Notes: a model not told the origin generated them from the letters alone. A stretch of 64,000 bases of DNA from Emticicia sp. CRIBPO (GCF_009905725.1 NZ_JAAAKV010000001.1:620001-684000), one strand, 5' to 3'; positions 1-8,696 are shown, counted from the stretch's first letter. Numbers and translations: made by a program.

Positions 1-2
1 CA

Positions 3-1415
3 TTCTTTAACAACGGCTATTTCCCGAGCCTGGGTTATAGCTCTGATTTTGAAATCGGGGACGATGACGAAAGAAGGAAATACAAACTGCCTGAAAAAGA
101 AAGGATGCTGGAACAGAATGATCCGCGTGGTCTGGCGATGAACCTGTTTGGTGACGACGCTGATTATATCCGTTTTGAGATGCAGATCGGCACCTCAAAA
201 GACCAGATCGCCATTGCCCCGGGTTATCTTCAGAAAAGCTGGGAAGCGGGTGACAGGAAGTATTTCCATTACAAAATGGATGTACCGATGGTCAATTTCT
301 ACTCGATCGTCTCTGCCAGGTATGAAGTAAAACGTGACAAATGGAAGGATGTGGACCTTGAAATCTATTACCACAAAGGCCACCCTTACAACCTCGAAAC
401 GATGATGACTTCGATGAAAAGGTCCTTTGATTATTTCTCAAAAAACTTCAGCCCTTATCAGTACAGACAGATGAGGATCATGGAATTTCCGAAGTATTCA
501 GACTTTGCTCAATCTTTTGCCAATACTGTTCCGTTCTCTGAGGGCATAGGTTTTATCCAGAAAATCAAAGACCCTGAAGAAGACCTGGACATGCCGTTTT
601 ATGTAACCGCCCACGAGCTCGGACACCAGTGGTGGGGTCACCAGGTGCCGGAAGCGGGTGTGAAAGGCAATGCGATGTTATCAGAAACCCAGGCCCAGTA
701 TTCTGCCCTGATGGTCATGAAAAACAACCAGTCGCCTGAACTGATGCAGAAGTTCCTGAAATATGAACTGGACAGATACCTGAGAGGACGCTCGGCTGAA
801 CGTAAGAAAGAACAACCGCTGGTGGAAGTTGAGGCACAGGGCTATATCCATTATCAGAAAGGTGCTTTGGTGATGTATGCCCTGCAGGATTACATCGGAG
901 AAGACAAGGTAAACCTGGCCTTGCGTAACTTCCTGGCAGAATGGCAATATCCGGGGCCGGACCATCCGAAAGGCAGGTACCCGACCAGTCGTGACCTGCT
1001 AGGTTTCTTCAAAGCCCAGACACCTGACAGCCTGCAGTATGTCATTGAAGATATGTTTGAGACCATCACTTTGTATGAAAACAAAGCCGAAAAAGTAAGT
1101 TACAAAAAACTGAAAGACGGCAAATATGAAGTGACGCTGAGCGTCAACAGCGAGAAATTCAGGGCCGATAAAGAAGGCAATGAAAAAAGCATTGCCTCAA
1201 ACGACTGGATAGACCTTGGGGTGTATACCCTCGACAAAAAAGGAGAACAAAAGCTGATCTATCTGAAGAAATATAAAGTCAAAAAAGGTAAGAGTGAGTT
1301 TAAGATCATTGTTAAAGAGCTGCCTTCAAAAGCAGGCATTGACCCGATCAACAAGCTGATAGACAGACACTCTGACGACAATACCAAAACCGCTGAAGCG
1401 GCAGAGGTATCCTGA
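3..1415 (+). CDS. M1-family metallo-aminopeptidase, C-terminal part (partial)
   Basis: The reading frame is already open at the left edge, so the N-terminus lies outside the window. The visible part holds the gluzincin zinc motif HELGH (nt 612-626), followed by QWWGHQ and a downstream SET glutamate. From the second His of HELGH to that Glu there are 19 intervening residues. I recall this spacing from the Bacteroidota M1 subfamily whose peptidase domain is fused to or paired with ABC-2 permease segments; classical M1 enzymes have 18. The rest is the helical C-terminal region with a charged tail. It probably trims peptides at the cell envelope. Whether this gene carries permease helices upstream cannot be seen. 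Family assignment is firm; the substrate is unknown. Confidence 0.85.
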   Translation, partial: FFNNGYFPSLGYSSDFEIGDDDERRKYKLPEKERMLEQNDPRGLAMNLFGDDADYIRFEMQIGTSKDQIAIAPGYLQKSWEAGDRKYFHYKMDVPMVNFYSIVSARYEVKRDKWKDVDLEIYYHKGHPYNLETMMTSMKRSFDYFSKNFSPYQYRQMRIMEFPKYSDFAQSFANTVPFSEGIGFIQKIKDPEEDLDMPFYVTAHELGHQWWGHQVPEAGVKGNAMLSETQAQYSALMVMKNNQSPELMQKFLKYELDRYLRGRSAERKKEQPLVEVEAQGYIHYQKGALVMYALQDYIGEDKVNLALRNFLAEWQYPGPDHPKGRYPTSRDLLGFFKAQTPDSLQYVIEDMFETITLYENKAEKVSYKKLKDGKYEVTLSVNSEKFRADKEGNEKSIASNDWIDLGVYTLDKKGEQKLIYLKKYKVKKGKSEFKIIVKELPSKAGIDPINKLIDRHSDDNTKTAEAAEVS

Positions 1416-1418
1416 TTT

Positions 1419-1450
1419 CATTTGGCCCCGCCTGAAGGCGGGGCCAAATG
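1419..1450. terminator. 14-bp perfect hairpin with TGAA loop after the aminopeptidase gene
   Basis: A perfect 14-bp stem (1419-1432 with 1437-1450) closes a TGAA tetraloop, four bases after the stop codon. No T-run follows, so it may act as an mRNA 3' stabiliser, with the next hairpin as the actual terminator. It shares the GGCC-TGAA-GGCC-like core with hairpins at 1477, 16891 and 19845. Confidence 0.6.
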
Positions 1451-1476
1451 TCAATAATTGTTGCTCGAGGAGATTC

Positions 1477-1497
1477 CGGGCCTGAAGGCCCGTTTTT
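1477..1497 (+). terminator. Intrinsic terminator, CGGGCC-TGAA-GGCCCG plus T5
   Basis: A 6-bp GC-only stem with a TGAA loop is followed directly by five T residues, the classical Rho-independent layout. It sits 60 nt after the aminopeptidase stop codon and belongs to the same loop family as the hairpin at 1419. Confidence 0.6.
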
Positions 1498-1500
1498 AAG

Positions 1501-1534
1501 TCTGCAGATACGCACGGCTGTGCGTATCTGCAGA
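1501..1534. repeat. 15-bp perfect inverted repeat, GGCT loop
   Basis: Arms 1501-1515 and 1520-1534 (TCTGCAGATACGCAC and its complement) are perfectly complementary around a four-base loop. There is no T-run and no gene inside. The size and intergenic position suit an interspersed palindromic repeat rather than a terminator. Confidence 0.55.
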
Positions 1535-1638
1535 TTCAAAAAATACATTTTTATACCCGCCAATTTCAATTATTCCCTCTGCACTTCCAACCATCCGGCT
1601 TTAAAAAGAATCAATAAGTCAACAACAACCTTACAAAC

Positions 1639-2031
1639 ATGAAACATCTATTTGTACTTCTGGCTCTTCTTACTGCATTAAAAACCTGTGGCGATGAAGA
1701 TCCTGCTGCACGCAACGCCAACGGAGAACTTTGTTTTGTCATCAAGGGGGATGAAATTACGGTCATTAACAGAACAGGTAAAACCGCTCACTACGACCTG
1801 ATTGATGCAGAAATGCTGCCCAGAGTTAACAGAATTCCATTTGACTGCAGCAATTTTGAGATACTGGAATCCGGTAACTCCAGGACATATGACCTGAATA
1901 AACTACTGGAGGACGGAAGGAATCCACTGGTACTTACCTGGTGGGAATGCAAACGCGATAAAATCAGCAACATGGGTCACCATACCCTGGTCACCACGAC
2001 GGATATCAACTATTGCACGAGCATAAAGTAA
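1639..2031 (+). CDS. Small cysteine-rich putative lipoprotein, paralogue 1 of 3
   Basis: I do not recognise this 130-residue protein. It has a hydrophobic N-terminus ending in LKTC, a weak lipobox, then a charged linker. It shares with the next two genes a mature domain containing GELCF, V(I)NxTxKTxHYD, a DC pair, ILESG, a TWWxC motif and a terminal cysteine. Four cysteines in the mature domain are conserved in all three copies, so two disulfides and a periplasmic or surface location are likely (inference). The start is the ATG before the signal peptide. The array starts about 105 nt after a palindromic repeat and is followed by a paralogue 31 nt downstream. Confidence 0.7.
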   Translation: MKHLFVLLALLTALKTCGDEDPAARNANGELCFVIKGDEITVINRTGKTAHYDLIDAEMLPRVNRIPFDCSNFEILESGNSRTYDLNKLLEDGRNPLVLTWWECKRDKISNMGHHTLVTTTDINYCTSIK

Positions 2032-2062
2032 CACCATTACCATTCACTTTAACACTACTTCT

Positions 2063-2452
2063 ATGAAAAAGCTAAGTCTGCTTTTTGTCGTATTTTTATT
2101 GATGAACGGCTGCAAACAGGATGACCTCAAAGCCAGATCAGGAGAATTTTGTTTTGTCGTTGAAGTCGACCGCATCGAAGTAAAAAACGACACCAGGAAA
2201 ACGGTCCATTATGACATCGTGGACACTGAACTGATGGATCTGATGAACCGGTCTGCTTATGATTGTAACAACTATTTTATCCTTGAACCAGGGAAATCCA
2301 AGAGCCATGGGTTAAGCAGTTTTATTAAAGAAGGCAAAAAAACACTGAGAGCCACCTGGTGGATCTGTGAGAATAATATCATCACAGACACCAACTTTGC
2401 TGATTTTCAAACCAATCAGCACTCTTTGTTATGTGCCAAAATCAAAAATTAA
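2063..2452 (+). CDS. Small cysteine-rich lipoprotein, paralogue 2 of 3
   Basis: This 129-residue protein has a signal peptide ending in LLMNGC, an acceptable Bacteroidota lipobox, followed by acidic and lysine residues. The mature region matches its neighbours at GEFCF, NDTRKTVHYDIVDTE, DC, ILEPG, TWWxC and a final cysteine near the C-terminus. No catalytic motif is visible. The three genes sit head to tail with gaps of 31 and 23 nt and look like one transcription unit produced by tandem duplication. Function unknown. Confidence 0.75.
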   Translation: MKKLSLLFVVFLLMNGCKQDDLKARSGEFCFVVEVDRIEVKNDTRKTVHYDIVDTELMDLMNRSAYDCNNYFILEPGKSKSHGLSSFIKEGKKTLRATWWICENNIITDTNFADFQTNQHSLLCAKIKN

Positions 2453-2475
2453 TCTCAATTCTTAACTTATCATTG

Positions 2476-2859
2476 ATGAAAAAACTACTGTTATTCCCCT
2501 TGCTCCTTATGCTTTTAAATGGTTGTAAAAAAGAAAACCTGACGGCCAGAGAGGGTGAATTGTGTTTTGCGATCAAAGGGGCAGACCTGGTTGTGACCAA
2601 CCAAACTGCCAAAACCGTTCACTTTAACATCATAGATACTTCTATCTTAACCTACATAAGCAGAATGCCTATGGATTGTACCCATTTTAATATCCTGGAA
2701 CCCGGAGGATCAAAGACCTTTAAAATGGATGAACTGCTGAAAAACGGCCGTAAACCATTAAGCTTGTCATGGTGGCAATGTGAGGACGATAAAATCACGG
2801 ATTCAGGCAATAAAGAATTGCCGTCTTCCAAAGACACTATTTTCTGCACAAAATTGTAA
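2476..2859 (+). CDS. Small cysteine-rich lipoprotein, paralogue 3 of 3
   Basis: The ATG at 2476 is preferred over an in-frame upstream start at 2431, because it begins a proper lipoprotein signal peptide (MKKLLLFPLLLMLLNGC). The upstream start would add hydrophilic residues and overlap the previous gene. The 127-residue product keeps the family pattern GELCF, TNQTAKTVH, DC, ILEPGGSK, WWxC and a C-terminal FCTK. The four mature cysteines are retained although the rest has diverged, which points to selection on a disulfide-bonded fold. Role unknown. Confidence 0.75.
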   Translation: MKKLLLFPLLLMLLNGCKKENLTAREGELCFAIKGADLVVTNQTAKTVHFNIIDTSILTYISRMPMDCTHFNILEPGGSKTFKMDELLKNGRKPLSLSWWQCEDDKITDSGNKELPSSKDTIFCTKL

Positions 2860-2956
2860 TAAATCTCTTTTTTTGTACCTCAAAAAGGACGGAGAAGTCT
2901 TAACACATGGCCAAATATGCTTATTTTTGAGCATTCAACCATTTAAACCAAGTCTG

Positions 2957-5056
2957 ATGAAATTCCTCCGTCCTGTCTTGTTTTTACTCATTTCTACTGT
3001 TATCGGTTTTGCACAGGAAAAAGACCCCTGGTGGAAAAAAAACAACCTGAGGGTCATACAGACCAACCTCCCGGCATACGAAGCAGCCACCCTTCACCCC
3101 GACTCCCTGATCCGGGATCTTAAGAACTTTTCAGCCAATACCCTTCTGATCAACGCGGGTGGTATCATGGCATTCTATAAAACCGGCCTGGATTTTCATT
3201 ACAAGAACCCTTTCGTGAAAAACAACATGCTGGAGGAAGTGGTCAGGAAATGCCATGAAAATAATATCAGGGTTATTGTACGCTTTGATTTCAGCCGGGT
3301 GCATGAAAGTATTTTTAAAGCCCACCCCGACTGGTGTTATATATCTCCGAAAGGCGAAAGGATCATCAATACGGACATGTATGTGGTATCCATTAACGCT
3401 CCTTATGTGCAGGAAAAAGCCTTTAAGATCATCGAAGAGGTCATCGACCGCTTTCCCGTCGACGGCATCTTCCTGAATATGCCCGGCTACCAGGTCAATA
3501 ATCCGTATGAAGGCAAATATCATGGCATCGACCAGAATGAATCCGACAAAAAGAGATTTGCAGAATACAGCGGCGGCATGACCCTGCCCACCGTTGAAAA
3601 TAAAGCAGATACTGTCTTTCAGAAATACCTGGAGTTCAAAAAAGCGACCGTAGAAGACTGGTCAGAACGGTTGCATAAACTGGTAAAATCTAAAAGTGAC
3701 CAGATTGCAATCTGTACTTACATGGACAAGTTCGTGGACATCATCAGGCACGAATCCCAGTCCAACCCCACGGTACCTTACTGGCCTTATTCGGCGTCTG
3801 ACAATGTCAACAGTGCCGGGAGTTCATTTCCTGACCACATCATCAGCAACGCCAGCATCCAGCAGATCTCTTTCCAGTCGAGATACAATGCCGTGGAACC
3901 GCAGGAAGTAGCCATCAGGTTATATGAAAACATTGCCCACGGATCAGGACTGGACATCAGCATGATGGGCGATATGCGGGGCTATGAAGATGAAAGGAAT
4001 TATGGAGTCATCAGAAAAATATATGCCCATCACAAAAAGAACGAAGCCTATTTCGGTAAATACAAATCTGTCGCCAAAGTAGCCCTGATTGCACCGGGTT
4101 CGTGGCCATCCGGCGAACCCATGCAGGAATACCGGGGCATTCAGCTGATGCTGAAAGAAGCCCATATTCCGTTTGACATCATTGAAGACAACCAGATCAG
4201 GAACCTGGCCGAAAAAGTTAAAAGTTACAGGTTGATTCTCCTGCCCGAAATCACCTATCTGAATGCTGAAGGCATCAAAGTACTGAAAGAGGCGGTTCAG
4301 GGAGGTACGCATCTGATTGCTACCAACAGGACATTCTTTGATACTCCGGAAACACTGGAAGAGCTGTTCGGTGCCAAAATTATACAGCGGGATATGGATG
4401 GGGTTGGATTTTATCTGAAGCCGGAAAGCAGGACTATTTTCAGGAGATTCCCGGGACAAAAAATGTTGTTCTGGAAATTTAACCTCGGGCAATATGACCT
4501 TTCGGGTGCTGATTTCAAAGCCTTACCTATCCTGTCAAAAGGACGGCCGGGGCCGCCAGAAATCATCGGCGGCCATGAGCCTACAGGCTTCTGGGCGATG
4601 GGTGTGAAGAAACACGCGAACAGTTCGGCGGCGATTATACCGGCCAACCTCGGTAAATTATACTATCAGCACGGTTACCAGGAACATAAAAATATCCTGC
4701 TGGATGTGATTGATTATCTTTATCCGGATGCCGGCAAAATGGTAGAAACCAATGCCCATGAAAGGATCGAAGTGATTTTGCAGGAGTATACCCGGAATAT
4801 CCCGGAAAATAAGAACAAAAAAGAATCTGACGGACTGATACTCCACCTGGTCAATCTAACTGGATTCAGCGGCATCACTTATTTTGAACCTTTACCGGTT
4901 TTCAATCTGAATTTTAAAATCAAAGCTGCTTTCAAACCCTTGAGAGTCATTTCTCTTGACACCAAAAAGCCGCTGGCCTTCACCTGGAAAGATGGCATCC
5001 TGGAATTCAAACTGGATAAACTGGGGTCGTTTGACGGAATTGTGATCGATAAGTAA
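2957..5056 (+). CDS. Secreted glycoside-hydrolase-like protein (GHL6/family-10-like barrel plus GATase-like domain)
   Basis: The product has 699 residues, with a cleavable signal peptide (ending near GFAQ) beginning at the ATG at 2957. The open frame reaches back to 2780, but that part overlaps the previous gene. Residues about 30-350 read like the hypothetical glycosyl hydrolase 6 (GHL6) TIM-barrel families, with phrases such as VIVRFDFSR, HPDWCYISPKGE and DGIFLNMPGY. Residues about 370-560 (VALIAPGSWPSGEP, RLILLPEI, GGTHLIATN) resemble the beta-galactosidase trimerisation (class I GATase-like) domain. It probably acts on exogenous polysaccharide in the periplasm or outside. The substrate and catalytic acids cannot be assigned from sequence alone. 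Confidence 0.65.
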   Translation: MKFLRPVLFLLISTVIGFAQEKDPWWKKNNLRVIQTNLPAYEAATLHPDSLIRDLKNFSANTLLINAGGIMAFYKTGLDFHYKNPFVKNNMLEEVVRKCHENNIRVIVRFDFSRVHESIFKAHPDWCYISPKGERIINTDMYVVSINAPYVQEKAFKIIEEVIDRFPVDGIFLNMPGYQVNNPYEGKYHGIDQNESDKKRFAEYSGGMTLPTVENKADTVFQKYLEFKKATVEDWSERLHKLVKSKSDQIAICTYMDKFVDIIRHESQSNPTVPYWPYSASDNVNSAGSSFPDHIISNASIQQISFQSRYNAVEPQEVAIRLYENIAHGSGLDISMMGDMRGYEDERNYGVIRKIYAHHKKNEAYFGKYKSVAKVALIAPGSWPSGEPMQEYRGIQLMLKEAHIPFDIIEDNQIRNLAEKVKSYRLILLPEITYLNAEGIKVLKEAVQGGTHLIATNRTFFDTPETLEELFGAKIIQRDMDGVGFYLKPESRTIFRRFPGQKMLFWKFNLGQYDLSGADFKALPILSKGRPGPPEIIGGHEPTGFWAMGVKKHANSSAAIIPANLGKLYYQHGYQEHKNILLDVIDYLYPDAGKMVETNAHERIEVILQEYTRNIPENKNKKESDGLILHLVNLTGFSGITYFEPLPVFNLNFKIKAAFKPLRVISLDTKKPLAFTWKDGILEFKLDKLGSFDGIVIDK

Positions 5057-5065
5057 AGACGGGGG

Positions 5066-5099
5066 GTGTAAACATGGCCTGGTGTGGTTGTGTTTACAC
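5066..5099 (+). terminator. 9-bp hairpin after the glycoside hydrolase gene
   Basis: Arms 5066-5074 and 5091-5099 (GTGTAAACA/TGTTTACAC) flank a 16-nt loop just after the stop codon. The right arm and its flank (TGTTTACACTCTCCT) are repeated exactly at 5184-5198, so a duplication has occurred here. There is no T-run, so termination is uncertain. Confidence 0.4.
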
Positions 5100-5210
5100 T
5101 CTCCTGAAAAAGTAGTATCAGCCTCGCCTCTCGACTACGCTTGAGGTGACAATAGTGCAAAAAAGTCTACTCTGACACAGTTCTGTTTACACTCTCCTCT
5201 CTTACGTCGG

Positions 5211-5567
5211 CCCAACTGCGAGCTGCGTTACTCAAACTGCAAGATACGTAGCTCAAACTGTCAGTTACATCTCTCCAACGTAACTTTGCGTCGCTCCAAC
5301 GTAACTTTACATCGCTCCAACGCAACTTTACATCGCTCCAACGTAACTTTACATCGCTCCAACGTAACTTTACGCCACTCCAACGTAACTTTACGCCACT
5401 CCAACGTAACTTTACGCCACTCCAACGTAACTTTACGCCACTCCAACGCAACTTTACATCGCTCCAACGTAACTTTACATCGCTCCAACGTAACTTTACG
5501 CCGCTCCAACGTAACTTTACATCGCTCCAACGTAACTTTACGCCGCTCCAACGTAACTTTACGTTAA
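5211..5567. repeat. 17 tandem copies of a 21-bp unit
   Basis: The stretch 5211-5567 (357 nt) divides exactly into seventeen 21-mers. The core is TCCAACGTAACTTTAC followed by a variable five-base end, CATCGC-, GCCAC- or GCCGC-like. The three leftmost copies (5211-5273) are strongly diverged and begin CCCAACTG or TCAAACTG; copies from 5274 onward are nearly identical. It lies between two convergent genes. Because 21 is a multiple of three, ORFs run through on both strands and encode a seven-residue repeat (RSNVTLH-like), but none has a credible start or composition for a gene. Confidence 0.9.
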
Positions 5568-5599
5568 CTATTTAGGACAGGATTACAGGATTAAACGGG

Positions 5600-6916
5600 T
5601 TATCTCGCTACTTCAATTTTGAACTTCTTGCCTTTCATTTTTTCATTTTTGATACCGGCTAAAAGAGCAGCCACCTTAGCTTCTCTGACCGCCACGAATG
5701 AAATAAAATCCTGGACTTCGATCAGACCGATATCTTCTTTTTCCAGTTTTCCTTTCTGAGAAAAAAGGCCTACGATATCTCCTTTACTGACTTTGTCTTT
5801 CCGGCCGCCGCTGACATAAATCGTCTGGAATTCAGGGTGTTTGGGTACAGGCCTGTTTTTATTTACTTTGAATTCTTCCAGGTCTTCCGGTAAATAATGC
5901 GGCACTTTTTCTTCATGATGCAGAAGTACATAGGCTGTACCTGAGGCTTTCATCCTGGCGGTGCGGCCGTTGCGGTGAATAAACTCATGCTCATGAGCGG
6001 GCAAATGAAAGTGAATCACATATTTCATTTCAGGAATATCCAGTCCGCGGGCTGCCAGATCGGTAGTGATCAGGTACCTGACCGTCCCGTTTCTGAACTT
6101 GATCAGGGCACGTTCGCGGTCGTCCTGTTCCATACCCCCGTGATAAAACGAGCTGAAAATACCTTTTTCATTGAGCAACTGGCTCGTTCTTTCCACGGCA
6201 TCCCGGTGGTTACAGAAAATCAGGGCATTTTCAGAATTGAGATTACAGATCAGGTGAAAAAGGGCATTGATCTTATCTTTTTCTTCCGAAACCACCAGCT
6301 GGGTCAGAAGGGCCGTTTCTGTTTCTTCTTTAGGAATGAAATCAAGCACTACAGGCTCTTTGATCCCGGCAAACTCAGGAATCTGTATACCCGAAGTCGC
6401 TGAAACCAGGACTCTTTTTCTCAATTTCCTGAGATTGCCGATGATGAACGACATCTGCTCATGAAAACCCATGGCAAGTGATTTATCGAATTCATCCAGG
6501 ATCAGGATCTGAAGGCTGTTCAGGGAGAAAGTCCTCCTGGTCATGTGGTCGGCAATACGACCGGGGGTACCGATCAGGACCGCCGGGGGATTGCTCAGGT
6601 TATTGATTTCCGTGCTCATGTCATGGCCGCCGTAACAGGCGTTGACTTTAAATCCGGTCGACATCTTTTTCCATACCTGCTCTATCTGCAGGGCCAGCTC
6701 TCTTGACGGGGCCAGGATCAAACACTGAACGGCATTGATTTCGGGTTTTAACATGCCCGGCAAAGGTAAAAGAAAAGCCAGGGTTTTACCTGAACCGGTG
6801 GGGGAAAGCAGGAAAACATCATTTTCTTTTGTAATGTTTTTTAATGCCGATTTCTGCATGGCATTAAGACTTTCAATACCGAGATTGTCCAGAATTTGCT
6901 GTTCGTTGATTTTCAT
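5600..6916 (-). CDS. DEAD-box ATP-dependent RNA helicase, DbpA-like
   Basis: This 438-residue protein has the complete helicase core: Q-motif region, SPTGSGKT (residues 38-45), PSRELALQ, TPGRI, motif II as DEFD (141-144), SAT, LITTDLAARGLDIP and HRNGRTAR. The last ~75 residues match the DbpA/CsdA RNA-binding domain (YVSGGRKDKVSKGDIV...). It should unwind short RNA duplexes, probably during 50S ribosome assembly, since the DbpA C-terminal domain targets 23S rRNA hairpin 92 in E. coli. Motif II reads DEFD rather than DEAD, which keeps the catalytic D-E pair. The gene is monocistronic and convergent with the gene at 2957. Confidence 0.9.
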   Translation of the reverse strand: MKINEQQILDNLGIESLNAMQKSALKNITKENDVFLLSPTGSGKTLAFLLPLPGMLKPEINAVQCLILAPSRELALQIEQVWKKMSTGFKVNACYGGHDMSTEINNLSNPPAVLIGTPGRIADHMTRRTFSLNSLQILILDEFDKSLAMGFHEQMSFIIGNLRKLRKRVLVSATSGIQIPEFAGIKEPVVLDFIPKEETETALLTQLVVSEEKDKINALFHLICNLNSENALIFCNHRDAVERTSQLLNEKGIFSSFYHGGMEQDDRERALIKFRNGTVRYLITTDLAARGLDIPEMKYVIHFHLPAHEHEFIHRNGRTARMKASGTAYVLLHHEEKVPHYLPEDLEEFKVNKNRPVPKHPEFQTIYVSGGRKDKVSKGDIVGLFSQKGKLEKEDIGLIEVQDFISFVAVREAKVAALLAGIKNEKMKGKKFKIEVAR

Positions 6917-7003
6917 GCTGCAATTTAGTGAGAAAATACCGGATTAGGCGAAATTACCATGCATACGCCCTTACTCTTTATAGGATTTAAAACATAAATT
7001 CAG

Positions 7004-7011
7004 TAGTTTTG
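7004..7011 (+). promoter_or_regulatory. -7 element TAGTTTTG upstream of the alpha/beta hydrolase
   Basis: TAGTTTTG matches the Bacteroidota TAnnTTTG -7 consensus exactly and would start a transcript about 77 nt before the ATG at 7093. The -33 box is weak: TTTA at 6977-6980, 23 nt upstream. Confidence 0.45.
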
Positions 7012-7092
7012 GACACTTCTATAAAGCATGAAAACCTTGCTGTGTAAAACCGGAAACCGCGTTCACGGCACTTTAAAAGTCTGATATAAAAA

Positions 7093-8070
7093 ATGAAATG
7101 GTTCAAAAGGATCTCGATCGGAATTCTCCTGTTTATAGTATTGGTACTGCTTGCCGGATTTGTGTATGAGCAGATTTCCCGCAACATGGCCCTGAAAAAA
7201 TATCCGCCTCACGGCAGCATGACCGATATCGGTGGTTATAAATTACATGCAGACATCAGGGGTAAAGGCGGACCGGTGGTCGTTTTCGAATCAGGCCTTG
7301 ACGGCGGCGGCTCACTGGCCTGGTCAAAAGTGCAGGACAAGGTGGCCGAATTCACCACCGCCTTTTCTTACGACCGTGCAGGGATCCTTTACAGTGAAAG
7401 GGGCCCGCAACCGAAAACCGGGGAGGCCATGGCCGAAGAATTACATACCTTATTAAATAAGTCCGGACTAAAAGGACCGTATATCCTGGTGGGCCACTCC
7501 ATGGCGGGCATTATCCTCAGAAGTTTCATTAAAAACTATCCCTGGGAAGTCGCCGGAATTGTATTTGTCGACACCTCCCATCCGGAGCAACTTACGCGTT
7601 TTCCGGAACTGGCCAAAGCCATGGAAGCCCTGCCTCCTGATGCGATGGTCAAACTGGCCTCCAACCTCGGCCTGGTGAGGCTGATGGTAAAAGAAAACTA
7701 CCCGTCGACACTTCCGGCTGACCCCACCAACATCATCAATAACGCTTTGTTTCCTTCGTCGCTGAGTGCGGTACTGGAAGAAAAAAATGAATTTGCCCCC
7801 ATGTCACTGATAGCCAGGGACATCAACAGTTTCGGTAATATCCCTTTAACCGTCATCACCGGCACCAGCCCTAACCGCATCAATGATTTCCCGGATCCTG
7901 AAATGGGCAAAAAGTTTATCCCTGCCTGGCTGGGACTTCAGAAAGAACAGGTGGCCCTTTCTACCAAAGGGACGCACGTACTGGCTCCTAAAAGTGGTCA
8001 TTATGTACAGTTTGACCAACCGGACCTGGTGATCAATGCCATTCACAAAATGGTCGGAAAATCACATTAA
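7093..8070 (+). CDS. Membrane-anchored alpha/beta hydrolase
   Basis: The 325-residue protein begins with one N-terminal transmembrane segment (about residues 7-25). An alpha/beta-hydrolase fold follows: a strand leading to VVVFESGLDGGG (oxyanion region), the nucleophile elbow GHSMAG, and a late histidine in KSGHYVQFDQPD. The catalytic aspartate may be the one in VFVDTSH or one near the end. The fold resembles esterases and haloalkane-dehalogenase-like hydrolases; the substrate is not predictable. The Crp/Fnr regulator starts about 60 nt downstream on the same strand and may be co-transcribed. Confidence 0.8.
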   Translation: MKWFKRISIGILLFIVLVLLAGFVYEQISRNMALKKYPPHGSMTDIGGYKLHADIRGKGGPVVVFESGLDGGGSLAWSKVQDKVAEFTTAFSYDRAGILYSERGPQPKTGEAMAEELHTLLNKSGLKGPYILVGHSMAGIILRSFIKNYPWEVAGIVFVDTSHPEQLTRFPELAKAMEALPPDAMVKLASNLGLVRLMVKENYPSTLPADPTNIINNALFPSSLSAVLEEKNEFAPMSLIARDINSFGNIPLTVITGTSPNRINDFPDPEMGKKFIPAWLGLQKEQVALSTKGTHVLAPKSGHYVQFDQPDLVINAIHKMVGKSH

Positions 8071-8131
8071 ATTAATTTCTGTATTTATTTTATGCCAATT
8101 TGTTTAATTTCACTCCAACAATCGGGCATAT

Positions 8132-8692
8132 ATGGAATTGATCAGTTTTATCCGGCAGCATGTACAACTTCCTTCTGAAATGGAGGCGGCTCTTGACCAC
8201 GCCTTTAAAAGAGAAGAACATCCGAAGCACCATAAATTACTGCAGCCCGACAACTGGTCCAAGAAAGTATGTTTTGTGGAACAGGGCCTGGTCAGGACCT
8301 ATTACTTAAAAGACGGCAAGGATATTACACATCATTTCTTTCCTGAAAATGCCTTCAATATGCCCATTGAAAGTATTTTTTACGGCCACACTTCGCCTTA
8401 CGGAGTGGAGTTGCTTGAAAACAGCGTGGTCAGGACCATCAACTACCCGGATGTGGAGAAATACTTCGGGCAGTCTTCAGAGCTTGAGAAATTCATCCGT
8501 TTCCTGCTGATTGACGTCCTCAAATCTTTCTCCGACAGGCTGTATGCCCTGCAGTTTCAGTCGGCACAGGAACGCTACAAAACCATGATCGACAACTACC
8601 CCAACATCTTGTTAAGGGCCCCGTTGGGCAATGTTGCCTCCTACCTGGGCATCACCCAGGAAACCCTGAGCCGCATCAGGGCCGCCCGTTGA
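8132..8692 (+). CDS. Crp/Fnr-family transcriptional regulator
   Basis: The 186-residue protein has a cyclic-nucleotide-binding-like beta-roll (about residues 25-115), a dimerisation helix and a C-terminal winged helix-turn-helix. The recognition helix reads GITQETLSRIR, keeping the E-x-x-S-R triad that in E. coli FNR contacts TTGAT half-sites (established). The N-terminal cysteine cluster of FNR is absent; only one cysteine is visible near residue 50, so oxygen sensing by a 4Fe-4S cluster is not supported. The protein ends right after the recognition helix. Five bases after its stop codon lies a perfect FNR-type dyad, suggesting it controls the downstream genes. Confidence 0.85.
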   Translation: MELISFIRQHVQLPSEMEAALDHAFKREEHPKHHKLLQPDNWSKKVCFVEQGLVRTYYLKDGKDITHHFFPENAFNMPIESIFYGHTSPYGVELLENSVVRTINYPDVEKYFGQSSELEKFIRFLLIDVLKSFSDRLYALQFQSAQERYKTMIDNYPNILLRAPLGNVASYLGITQETLSRIRAAR

Positions 8693-8696
8693 TTTT

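Noticed and set aside
5286-5567. ORFs on both strands through the 21-bp repeats encoding RSNVTLH-type repeats
   Set aside because: They arise automatically because the repeat length is a multiple of three; starts lie inside the repeats and there is no promoter or other coding sign.
5211-5567. CRISPR array
   Set aside because: Units are contiguous with no unique spacers, and no cas genes are present.
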